From Serratia symbiotica (GTDB lineage: Bacteria > Pseudomonadota > Gammaproteobacteria > Enterobacterales > Enterobacteriaceae): a stretch of 64,000 bases of DNA. Location of the stretch: assembly GCA_900380265.1 (NCBI GenBank), contig LR025083.1, positions 682,001 through 746,000 of the forward strand, written 5' to 3'. The notes beneath the pieces are model-generated. The model ran no database searches and was not told the DNA's origin. It saw only the letters and a program-made list of their open reading frames with translations. The position numbers and the translations under genes were made by a program. Shown here one piece after another: positions 1 to 9,800 of this stretch (positions are counted from its first letter, which is position 1; each line of letters opens with the position of its first letter).

Positions 1-1775
1 CAAGTCTGGGTTTTAGTAAATAAACTCAATCAGGAGAGGATTCGATGTTATTTTTTTTGTATTTATACTCCGGGCAGTAAAGTCAATGCAATAAGTAAAT
101 CGTTTATTAGGTAATTAATCTATAAGCCGGATATGCTACAGGCACGTTACCGATAATCAACCAAGACTTGATGTGAATAATAACATAACTAAATATAAAG
201 TTATTTGAATTTTTTATTTCTAGTTAATCTTATTTATTTTCATATAGTGGCGTGTAGTCGCAAGAAGGTTTATAGCAATGCATAATGAAGTAAATCTATT
301 ATTTAATATATCAAATACCTAATAATTATGTTATCATAACATGATGCGTAGAATACGGTCTATTTGTCAATACAGACCAACTAATCTAGATATCTTATAT
401 CAATCTTGTTATTCTGTTTTTTAACAAGTAGAACTTTGATGGTTATATTTATTAATTTAGAATAAAGAAAACATGAGGGTTTTCTAGCCGGGTACGAATA
501 GGCGCATTTACGTTACAATCAGCGATATAAAAACGTCGCTAAGCATGTTGCTCAGGTGAGTGGAATCTGTTTCGATAATGTTTAATATCTTGAGATATTA
601 GCTTTTCTCTTTTGTTTGAAGCATTATATTTACTGCAATTTGGTGAACGCAACACAGAATGTCTGACTTATCTTAATGTTAGAGTAGACTACTATTCTAG
701 TAGGTCGTGGAATTCAGTAGCGCTGCGGGCTCTTCTTAGCATGAAGAGCTCTACTCCTCTGGGAAAGTAATGCTTATTCAGATCTTTCATGTAGATTTAG
801 TGTGATTTTTGAGGTTTGTTTCCCTATTGTTTTCATCAATCATTGATAGATTCTTTAGAGTTTAAGATTATTCCGCTCACCATGGTAAGCTAGAAGCTTA
901 CCACTAGAAGTGCAGGGTACTTCTAGACCTCAATATTCTCGAACATTTTTCAAAAAAAACTTCTAATTTTAACTATTGAGGTGTGGAGGAAATACCTTAT
1001 ACCGTGGTATAGCGCTGGATGTGGCTAGTTGGTTAGACTTTACCCTATTAGGTAACCGGCGACTGAAATTGCGCACGAGGCATTCCTGTGAATCTCTAAC
1101 TGCATTAATAGCTGTTAGGGCCTTACATTCAATCAGTTCATCAGTGCCAGAATCGCTGTAATCTATTTTAACAAGCTTATTACCTATAATGGCTGGTATT
1201 AAAAGAACGATCTATCTTATATCAATAAGATATGCAATTTTTGTTGGGAAAGACGTAGCATCCGGGCATAAGCGCATCTCTTCCGAGATTATCTGTCAAT
1301 TGCACCAAGAGAATCTAGCGTTGCTGATACTAAGTCGGATTAACATGGGACAGTGAGTGCAATAGTTCTATGATCCCCTCCGCTAATGAGCAGAAATCCT
1401 TGTGTATAAACCTAGGAATATAGAGTTCACGAAATCATTAATATCTAGACGTCCTTAAGTGCTCTCAATAAGAGAGCGTGGAGTGGGGAAAGTAAAATCA
1501 AACAGGACATAGTTGATCTTTTCGGTTTGTGGAGTCTTTTCTAAATAACTACTACGCAGTCAAATGAGATTTTTACCTGATAGGTTTTCGCGATAAAGAT
1601 CAGTTCACAACTAGTACAGCTCATTAAGTCAATCTATATCTGCTTAACAGGCATGATTGTTGCTCATCTCGTCAATCTAAAAGATTATTTTTAATTTTTA
1701 AATTGGTATATGAATCGATATAGCCATATCGGGAAGTGCTCATGTTCTGTTGTGTTATTATTGATCCGAGAAGAC
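1..1775. other. non-coding stretch, no gene recognised
   Basis: I see no intact gene and no relic I can name. Open frames are short and stop-interrupted; the longest (976-1161, +) has no recognisable motif. Two small adjacent hairpins lie at 883-903 (arms TGGTAAGC/GCTTACCA) and 904-926 (arms CTAGAAGT/ACTTCTAG). By analogy with the rest of the window this is probably decayed coding DNA. Confidence 0.6.
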
Positions 1776-1804
1776 TTGAGCCGAAACAGGTGTTGTGATG
1801 TAAT
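1776..1804 (+). promoter_or_regulatory. predicted sigma-70 promoter of the zinc importer operon
   Basis: A -35 like TTGAGC (1776-1781) is followed after 17 bp by TGTAAT (1799-1804), one mismatch from TATAAT. The -10 element lies inside the Zur-type palindrome at 1795-1817, the classic geometry for repression by occlusion. Start of transcription would be near 1811, about 30 nt before the ATG at 1840. Seen in sequence; activity is inferred. Confidence 0.5.
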
Positions 1805-1817
1805 AATATTACATTAC
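1795..1817. promoter_or_regulatory. Zur operator (zinc uptake repressor box)
   Basis: Left arm GTGATGTAATA, central A, right arm TATTACATTAC form a 23-bp palindrome with one mismatched pair; the flanking TT/AA extend it to 27 bp. It matches the gammaproteobacterial Zur consensus (arms GAAATGTTATA and TATAACATTTC) at 17 of 22 arm positions. It overlaps the -10 element and lies directly upstream of a metal ABC transporter, so zinc-dependent repression is the natural reading and indicates that the importer carries zinc. Whether zur is still encoded is not visible here. Confidence 0.75.
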
Positions 1818-1839
1818 AATTTTCTTTATTCTATTGCTC

Positions 1840-1980
1840 ATGAACTTTAAATCTGGATATGATAGCAGAACATCATTGAACACCTTGTTTACTGCCTCCG
1901 CCTTAGTGCGTTGCGGCATTGCAGTTGTTCTGTTGGCTGTGTTGTGGCTGGCTATTCATTGGGCGGTGGCTTTACCATGA
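1840..1980 (+). CDS. possible 46-aa single-span membrane microprotein
   Basis: Frame of 46 codons from ATG 1840 to TGA 1978-1980. The N-terminal half is polar; residues about 24-46 form one hydrophobic span beginning RCGIAVVLLAVLWLAIHW. Its stop overlaps the ATPase start in an ATGA junction (ATG 1977), as in translationally coupled operon genes. It begins just after the Zur-controlled promoter, so the sequence context makes it the first gene of the operon. No clear Shine-Dalgarno precedes 1840. I do not recognise a family. It could be a short real protein, the tail of a decayed longer gene, or chance; the uninterrupted frame, hydrophobic pattern and ATGA overlap favour a real protein or a recent relic. 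Confidence 0.5.
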   Translation: MNFKSGYDSRTSLNTLFTASALVRCGIAVVLLAVLWLAIHWAVALP

Positions 1981-2675
1981 TTAGATTGCAAAAGGCCGAG
2001 ATCGGTTATGGCACAGTATCGCTATTCCCTCCATTGACTGGGCATTTTGCTAGCGGTTCTCTGACGGCGGTTATTGGGTTTAATGGCTCCGGGAAATCTA
2101 CATTGCTAAAAACGCTGGCTGGGCTACTGCCTTTGCAAGGTGGCAGCCTGCATTTCAGTGGCAATCAACCGCCACGAATGGCTTACCTGCCGCAAAAGAC
2201 AGAACTGGATCAGCAGTTTCCCATACGAGTTAGTGATTTGGTGGCGATCGGAAACTGGGAAAAAAGTGGGCTTTTTGGTGGGCTAAGTAAGTGTGCATCC
2301 CGGCAGATTGCCGATGCACTAGAGTGCGTAGGTATGACCGCGATGGCGAGCAGCCCGGTAAGGAAATTATCTGGTGGTCAGATGCAACGAGTATTGTTTG
2401 CACGCTTATTAGTACAGCAGGCACCGCTTATTTTACTGGACGAACCTTTTGCAGCTATCGACAGTGCTACTACAAAATTGCTGGTAGAGCTTATTAAGAC
2501 ACTCCCCCAGCAAGGGAGGACCCTGATCGCTGCGCTACACGATATGTCACTGGTTGTCAATAATTTCCCGCAGGTACTGCAGTTGACGCCGCAGTGTTGG
2601 CATTGGGGGGATGCTGATCAGATTCGGGACCCTATCTCAGCATTGAATGCTACTAACAAAATCAGTGACAGGTAA
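1977..2675 (+). CDS. zinc ABC transporter, ATP-binding subunit (AztA-like)
   Basis: ATPase that powers import of a metal ion, very probably zinc, through the inner-membrane permease encoded next. I start it at ATG 1977 rather than the in-frame ATG 1911, because homologues begin right at this point (MIRLQKAEIGYG) and the start overlaps the upstream stop as ATGA. 232 aa. Walker A GFNGSGKST (residues about 36-44), Q-loop AYLPQKTELD, signature LSGGQMQR, Walker B LILLDEP, D-loop AIDSAT and H-loop AALHDMS are all intact, so it looks functional. It resembles the AztA type of metal ATPase more than E. coli ZnuC, with which it shares only general ABC motifs. Zinc is inferred from the upstream Zur box and the AztB-like partner; manganese is the main alternative. 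Confidence 0.85.
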   Translation: MIRLQKAEIGYGTVSLFPPLTGHFASGSLTAVIGFNGSGKSTLLKTLAGLLPLQGGSLHFSGNQPPRMAYLPQKTELDQQFPIRVSDLVAIGNWEKSGLFGGLSKCASRQIADALECVGMTAMASSPVRKLSGGQMQRVLFARLLVQQAPLILLDEPFAAIDSATTKLLVELIKTLPQQGRTLIAALHDMSLVVNNFPQVLQLTPQCWHWGDADQIRDPISALNATNKISDR

Positions 2676-2685
2676 CGGTGGTCTC

Positions 2686-3543
2686 ATGACGTTGCTGCAC
2701 TTTTTACTTGATCCTTTTGTCTCCTTTGGTTTCATGCGCCGTGCACTGGTGGCGTGTGTGGCACTGTCGCTCAGTGCGGCACCGTTGGGTGTTTTTCTAT
2801 TGCTTCGACGTATGAGTCTTATTGGGGATGCGCTCTCTCATGCGGTTTTGCCAGGAGCAGCGATAGGTTATCTGATTTCCGGAATGTCGCTGCTAGCAAT
2901 AAGTGTTGGTGGTTTTGTGGCTGGGTTAACCGTGGGAATGTTGGCCGGGTTTGTCAGCCGCCGTACACCGTTAAAAGAAGATGCCAGCTTTTCCGGGTTT
3001 TACCTTGGTTCTCTGGCGTTAGGAGTGACGCTGGTATCGGTGCGTGATTCAAGCGTTGATCTGCAACATGTCTTGTTTGGCTCGATTTTATCGGTGGGAA
3101 CTAATGCTATGCTGATGGTTGGTGTGATAGCCAGCTTTTCATTGTTGGCTTTAGCGGTGCTGTACCGCGCATTAGTGATTGAGTCTTTTGATATGACTTT
3201 TCTTCGGGTCAGTGCACCTAGCTCGCTATCACTGATACATGGACTATTTCTAGGACTTGTTGTGATCAATCTTGTAGCAGGTTTTCAAATTCTTGGCACT
3301 TTGATGTCAGTGGGTTTGATGATGCTACCGGCCGTTAGTGCTCGTTTCTGGGCTTGTAATTTGACATATATGGTTGCGGTGGCGATAGGCATTGGTATGT
3401 TGGCTAGCCTGATTGGCTTAGAATGGTCGTATTATGCTTCGCTTCCTGCTGGTCCCGTGATCGTACTGAGCGCCAGTATAATTTTTATTTTTTCGATTTT
3501 ATTTTGGGCGTGTGGTGGTATTTACGCGCGTGCACGCCGTTGA
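2686..3543 (+). CDS. zinc ABC transporter, permease subunit (AztB-like, ABC-3 family)
   Basis: Inner-membrane channel of the importer, 285 aa from ATG 2686, with a purine-rich GGTGG just upstream. An in-frame ATG at 2647 would overlap the ATPase gene and adds residues absent from the family. The N-terminus (DPFVSFGFMRRALVACVALS) and the following RRMSLIGDALSHAVLPG are hallmark ABC-3 metal permease sequence. The protein is hydrophobic throughout with about eight predicted spans and no disruption. It lies 10 bp after the ATPase gene in the same direction, and the substrate-binding-protein relic follows 26 bp downstream, so the ancestral order was ATPase-permease-binding protein. With the binding protein broken, the pair must borrow one encoded elsewhere or be on its way to inactivation. 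Confidence 0.87.
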   Translation: MTLLHFLLDPFVSFGFMRRALVACVALSLSAAPLGVFLLLRRMSLIGDALSHAVLPGAAIGYLISGMSLLAISVGGFVAGLTVGMLAGFVSRRTPLKEDASFSGFYLGSLALGVTLVSVRDSSVDLQHVLFGSILSVGTNAMLMVGVIASFSLLALAVLYRALVIESFDMTFLRVSAPSSLSLIHGLFLGLVVINLVAGFQILGTLMSVGLMMLPAVSARFWACNLTYMVAVAIGIGMLASLIGLEWSYYASLPAGPVIVLSASIIFIFSILFWACGGIYARARR

Positions 3544-3569
3544 GAATTGTTAGTTGCACAAGGAAAAAC

Positions 3570-3865
3570 ATGAAGAGTTTACCTGTATGTACTGGGAGCC
3601 CTTGTTCTTCTTTCAAATCTATTAGCAAGGGCGAAGATTGGCAATGCCGTTGACAGGTTATCTATCCTAAATAATGGAGCGGATAATAATGTGTACGTCA
3701 AATATCGCACGCTAGTCAGGTTAGGCAGCGATTCTTACAGCTTTAGTCTTTAAGACATCATAGGAACTTGTTTCATGGGTAGATCTAGTGTTCCTTAGCG
3801 GGTTTGTCTGGCAGGCTAGCTCGATCGGTTAGTGTGCGCTTTTAGTCTATCAGGCCGGGCGGTCA
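3570..3865 (+). pseudogene. decayed zinc substrate-binding protein gene (AztC/ZnuA-like)
   Basis: ATG 3570 has a good AAGGA six bases upstream and opens MKSL; one extra base after codon 4 then shifts the frame. In the shifted frame a signal-peptide-like YVLGALVLLSNLLARA is followed by RLSILNN, NNVYVKYRTLV and LGSDSYSFSL. These align with the start of metal-binding cluster-9 proteins (SFSIL, V-V-LVG, SDAHSFxP). The zinc-ligand His of the DAH motif is Tyr here. A TAA stops the frame at 3751-3753. A further relic, CLAG*LDRLV (near 3806-3835), matches the family's GLG-x-EGWLDRLV with TGG changed to TAG. Position directly after the permease supports the identity. Family assignment is by eye. Confidence 0.65.
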
Positions 3866-6800
3866 TCGCGTCATCGCGTATAGATAAGCGCTATGACCTA
3901 AAATACTGAGAGAATAATTAATTCTCACACCTAGCATAGTATGAGAATAGTATTCAGTACGTTGCTAATATAATGAATGAGCTGATTGCTGTTGATGTGT
4001 AATAAGCTAACTATTTCCGCCATTGCAGTAGAGAGTATATTCAGTAGTGGCAAATTTTGGATTTACTGGAAATACCAGTAGTTGCGCCGGCTCGCTAGAG
4101 AAACGAAAATCACTAACTAGCCATCTTGATTTTCGTCACTTTCGTTATGAGCATGCTCTTAATCTGTCTTTCCCGCTTTGTGTTTCAACCGATGCTGAAA
4201 TCGTTGTTAGTGCTTTGGCTAGCTGAATAAAAAAGGGAAATATTTGGGTCTATTGATAGAGATCTTAATATACTCGCCTACTAAAGCAAATTGCGGCCGC
4301 CACTAACCGAAGAAGGGTGGATAGTGGTACCTAGAAGAATTATTTAGCTCATAGGCCCATCACAATCTGTGTACAGGCATTTATATATAATGCGGATGTT
4401 TTAGTAGGTGTATGAGTGATGATTATCAGTCTTATTGATATAGAAAACGTTTGATAGTGCCAGATCCTCTATAGGGTTTTGTATCTGAGATGATTTTCCG
4501 TTCCTCCAGAACATTGTAGGAAATTACATAAGGTAGTTTATTTTATGCATGAACCGGACTCTGAACTTGGCTTAGTGATTACTTGCCTTACATCCGCTTG
4601 CTAGATCTCTTTTGCGATATTAGGATTGTTCTAAGTTTCCTAAATTACATAACAAAACTCATTGGCTTAGCTCTGCTCCTCACAATGAATCTTTTGATAA
4701 ATACGCCAGGTACATGCCCTTCTTTATCCATAGATAACATTAGCCCGATATGCATGGGGAGGAGCTGTAATTAAATTAGCTATTCTTTTATTTTCATAAT
4801 AGTAGCGTAAAAATTTTTATCGAGTGTTGATCGAACTTATTCGCCAATCAGCCGTTCTGATGCTCAAGTTACATAATAAAATAGTCGCTTAATTAAATAG
4901 TATTTGCGGTGGTGTTATTGCTTTTTACGTTTTATATAAGTGTTGATGTGAATGCTGCTCAGTCTTACTGAGTTTCGGTTTTGTAGCATCCGAAAAATCT
5001 TTACTATATAAATCATTTTCCATCGCCTAGTTCTGATAAAAGTAACCTATCCGTAATCGGATAGACGTCTGGAATTGCATAATGCTACTATATAGTGATA
5101 TTAATTTTAATTAATTAATTTAACTCCGACTCCAGAAATTATTTACGAGACAAGCTAAAGATAGTAAGAATACTACTTTGTAAGAAGTTAGCTATCCGGG
5201 GGTGTCGTGCTCAGAAAGGACTAGAAGTACTTGTTGTATCACCTATTGCTGAATGGTGAGATTACATAATTCTTAACATAAAGTTTTGATATAAGTAGTG
5301 TTTTTATCTTTTTCTAACAAGAGACTCTTTTATCTGGTTATTTGGTTAAATCAAAAAGTATTTTTTAAGAAAAGAACGTATACATTGCTGAGAGAGAAGT
5401 GTTTTGTATGCGTGTGTATGAGAGATACACATCAATACAGTTGGTGCTCGCACAAGTTATTATAGTGAGCACAGATGGCGATCTTGACGCCGAAACCTAA
5501 ATTTGTTTTAGTATGCGTTAGCTGCTTACTCAGAAAAATTTGATCTAACTATACTTGGTATATAGTGTGGAACGATCTCTTCTGAGATCAATACCAACAA
5601 GAGCGCAGTTTCTATGATAATTTTTGAAAGGAATCCCTTCTAAAAGAACTGCTCAGTGAGCATAGCATTTAGGCTATGAAGCAGCTATGAGATTCTAAGA
5701 AAGATGAGCTCTTGGATTCATGTCTTTTCTTACATACTTGTGCCGCATTTGTAGTATTGGTGATTTTTAGAGTAGCTACGAGCATGGCAGTGCTTGACTG
5801 GATAATCCGGATATTGCTTATTTTAGTGACTAAAACAAACGAAATTTTAACATTAGTCCTTTTAACTTAGTGTTGCGATAAAGAGCAACATGCTGCCAGA
5901 ACCGTTGGTTGCTGAATCACTAAGGTAATGGAATAGTGCTGATACCTGAGCTAGTAATAAAAGATAGCTAGATTTGACATTATGCTAAAGAAAGCGGTCT
6001 TTTAATTGATGCACGCTTTTTTCAGGATTATAGAATCTATTTCCTGTACACTGCGAAAATATCGTTTTACCGTATTCTACCTTAGAACCGATGCGTTTAG
6101 TGAGGTTGACACTGTGTAGTAGAACGTTTTTAACAGTATGAGCGTTTTGGATACTGACTAGAATTCCGAATATGAGATAATAAGTAGAAAAGTTCTGTGC
6201 TCGGTTATACGAGCTTGGATTAGATAGGTGATTTTTATTACTTTGACAATTATTACAAATGCCTAATTAAAACGCCTCATATCTTGATTAGTTATCATAT
6301 GCGTAAGATTCTATCTGCGGTCTAGTCTTTAGCTAAAGTATGAATACGTTATTAACTTAAATCAACTAGCATTCATGTTCTCGATTGTATCTTTAGTGTA
6401 AGCTGGGACTCTATAATTTAGATAAATTAGATCTTGATTATTTTAGAACCATTTGGTTATAGATTAACTTACAATTTATGAGTGAGCTGATTAAATGGGT
6501 ATTTAATTTGTTTAGATGTTATGAGTGTATTTCGCTCAATATATCCACTTAGTTTGAAATGGCACCACCTAAATTTAATATTTTTAATAAAAGGATTCAT
6601 TGTAGGAAGTGGTGTCTGTAATGATACCAGCACAGGCAAACTGAATATCTAAATGCTTTAGTGATTGTGGTAAATTTTATTCTAAATCATCCACGTTAGT
6701 TTGCAGCTTTTGTTGATCCTTTTAACAAAAATTCACTTCCCTATAAATTGCAGTAATACTTGTCAATGCGTAGAATCAGTTAATAGGTGTCAGATTAAAA

Positions 6801-9800
6801 ATCTGCCAGTGTATTTTTAATCTATATAAAGTCAAGCGGAAGATCAAAATACACATTTGATGTTCATATCTATTATTTAAGTCTATTTTCTACTTCAGAG
6901 TATATATTTTAGCCATGGATATAGCGCGAGCCCTGACCAAATGGAATATAAACTCGTCTAAATTTGCCTCAGCAGATAAATAAGATTTCGATCTTATTAC
7001 ACTTTTTAATACGCGACTAGTATCAATGAATGGCCTTTCTTTATTAAATTATTGGCCACACTGAAGAGCATATCTAGTCGGTGAGTATATGGAAGGACTT
7101 TAATTACTTCTCTTCTAAGCAGCATACAAGGTGTATCCGCTTATAAGCTTATTAAATCCTCCTATTATTACTATGTTTTCTATAATCAAATTAATTATTG
7201 TGTTTAATTATTAACAAATAAGATAAAGTGTCATCGATGGATAAACAAGTACCCTAAACTAGAGTATCTGTTTATGCTAGGGGATTCAGCCTGACTATAG
7301 ATCTATCACTTTAGTGTCTTGAGTTGATTTATATGGCAATTTAAAAGTATATTATTCACCTATAATTAATGTATGCACGCATTGATCCTGAATCAATGCA
7401 GATTATTCCCTATTAAAACACGATGAAGATTAAAGTATACATTATCGCTGAAGTTTTGAGGCCTTCCTGAGTGAATAAATAGACGAATAGATTTCTATGA
7501 ACAGGGTAGTTTTAAAAGCGGTTTAATTAAAATGGGGTCGAATTATTAATAACTCAAAACAGATTTAGTTCCTTTACAGTATATAACTTTTCATCGATTT
7601 CTCTATCTAAGTTAATGAAGACCTGCTTTCTAGCATTGGTAACAATTATTAAGTATGGCGTAGTAAAAAATAAACGTGATAAGTTTCTATAGTGATCTTG
7701 CAGCAAGTTTCCATTATAAGAAGCTGGTCAAAAGTGAGAAGAATGGAAGGTGATCTTCTAAGATGGCCAATAGAGGTATTTCAGTTATATACAGATAAAT
7801 TTCTGTCTTATATATTATCTGTAAAGAACAGTTAACAGTTCAATGCATTTACTATTCAAATTAGTGGTGAAAATATCGGTATTGATTTTTAAATATCCAA
7901 ATATAATTCTGCTTAAAGGTGATGTTTAAATAAAATTTATATTTTATCAATTTGTAATAGGCAGCCATAGAAATATAAGGTGCCAATAACATAACTAAAG
8001 TTTAGTGAGGCTTATTTATTATCTAGCTTTAAGAGAAGAAATAGTGTCTTGAATATTAGTAAATGGTTTTTAAATAGAGGTTAAATTTAATATTTAATAA
8101 ATTTAATTGCAATCCCTCCTTGGTATTCCAATATAAAGTATTTTTTGAATTATTATATCACAATAAGGATATAATAATGTTATCGCAATGATTGATCTTT
8201 GTGTATTATCAAGAATGAACTTATAAACTGAGTAAAAGCTATAAGTTATTATCTCCTTGTGGAGACTAGTTATATTCTGATTTAGCTTATATATAGATAA
8301 GAAATATAAGGAGTTTGTAGTTTTTCTAAATTATAAAATAGCGTAATCTAACTGTCTCATTCTGAGATTAGTATAACAATCTTGTATCAAATATATAGAA
8401 ATAACGGACGGTTTACCTTAATAAGAAATAGAGTGTATTATAATTTAATATGTTTCATACTCTAATAAAAGTGCTAAATAAAAACTAGTCTAATTTGGTT
8501 GTTAAACAGAAAATAAATTCTATAAGTAAATGCAGATGATTAATGAATTACTTAGAGCCTGATTAGGCGTATGTAGAATAGAAAATGTTTTAAATTTTCA
8601 ATTAGCAATTAGCTATAAGATATAAAGGAAAGGGTTTCCATAGCTAAAATTATAAATTTATAATTAGTTGGATAAAATTAAGACAGGATATGGAAGTGTA
8701 TAAAAGATTTATTTTTTTACTAAACTAAGTAATAGTCTTTAACTAAGGTTAGAAGTATCAATGATTATTTTAATCCTTTCTTAAAAATACAATTTTTATA
8801 AAAGATTCATGTTTCTCCTATAGTCTATAGACTAGTTTTAAAATACTACTTAATTTATTTAAGAGGTGTGTGTTGCTATATTGATCATATTTACGATATT
8901 AATTTAAGTTGCTTAACTGAACAGAGTTTTGACAGCGTGACGTATAATCTAAAATTATAAATGTTCGGAAAATACTAGTTTTATCTAATTGAATTAATAA
9001 TATTAGAACGTTGAATAATTCTATTAGAATCATGGTTATCTATTTATGATCCATAAATTTATCGTGTTTAATCTTGATAAGTAATTAACGGGAATGTTAG
9101 AATTAACATAATTTAATTTAAATACTAATTCCGATATAATTAGTTTTGATGGCCCATCGACCATCAAATGGTAGTGAATAAAAAGAGAAATAAATTTTGA
9201 CCGCAGGTACAGCAATGCTTTTGTTATTGATTTTAGTTAAGTCAAGTAGGTTTAATTAATTATCTCTTAAACTCAAAACCCGATTAAAACACTTCTAGTA
9301 GAAATCTTATACCCCTAAAATACCGCCATCAGTTACTACCGAAACGTATCTCTAACAGGTATAAAAGATTATATATAAATTCAACTAGTTAAATTAGAAG
9401 TGAATTATTTAAATAATATAATAAAAGATATAATGGGATTATCGAGATGATCGAGTTCTCTCGGTAATACATTATTTTAAATGATATTAAATTTTTAAAA
9501 CTGCACAATAACTAACCATAGTACAATAAACATAAATATCGAACAGATTTAGCATAAACTTATTATTTGCTATTAAATAGCGCTTAATTAATAAACATAT
9601 CACAAACCTAATGCATTAAGCACCAGACAACAGTAACTGATTTCACAAACATTATATGGAATGAAAATTCCATTTCTATTAATTTTAAAAAAATTAATTA
9701 TGTAAAAGATAGAATCTAATAAACCATCATTTAACATAATCAAATAAATGATTTATTTTAATAAATTGATTGATGTGTAAACATAATTAACAATTAGTAA

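Noticed and set aside
1977-3543. Naming the importer znuC-znuB
   Set aside because: Sequence resemblance to E. coli ZnuC/ZnuB is limited to general family motifs; the permease N-terminus and gene order fit the AztAB type, and no divergent znuA or neighbouring ruvB/mepM relic was recognised.
9135-9165. Hairpin TTTGATGG/CCATCAAA in the AT-rich desert
   Set aside because: Eight-bp arms with an 8-nt loop and no T-run; within chance expectation for this composition.
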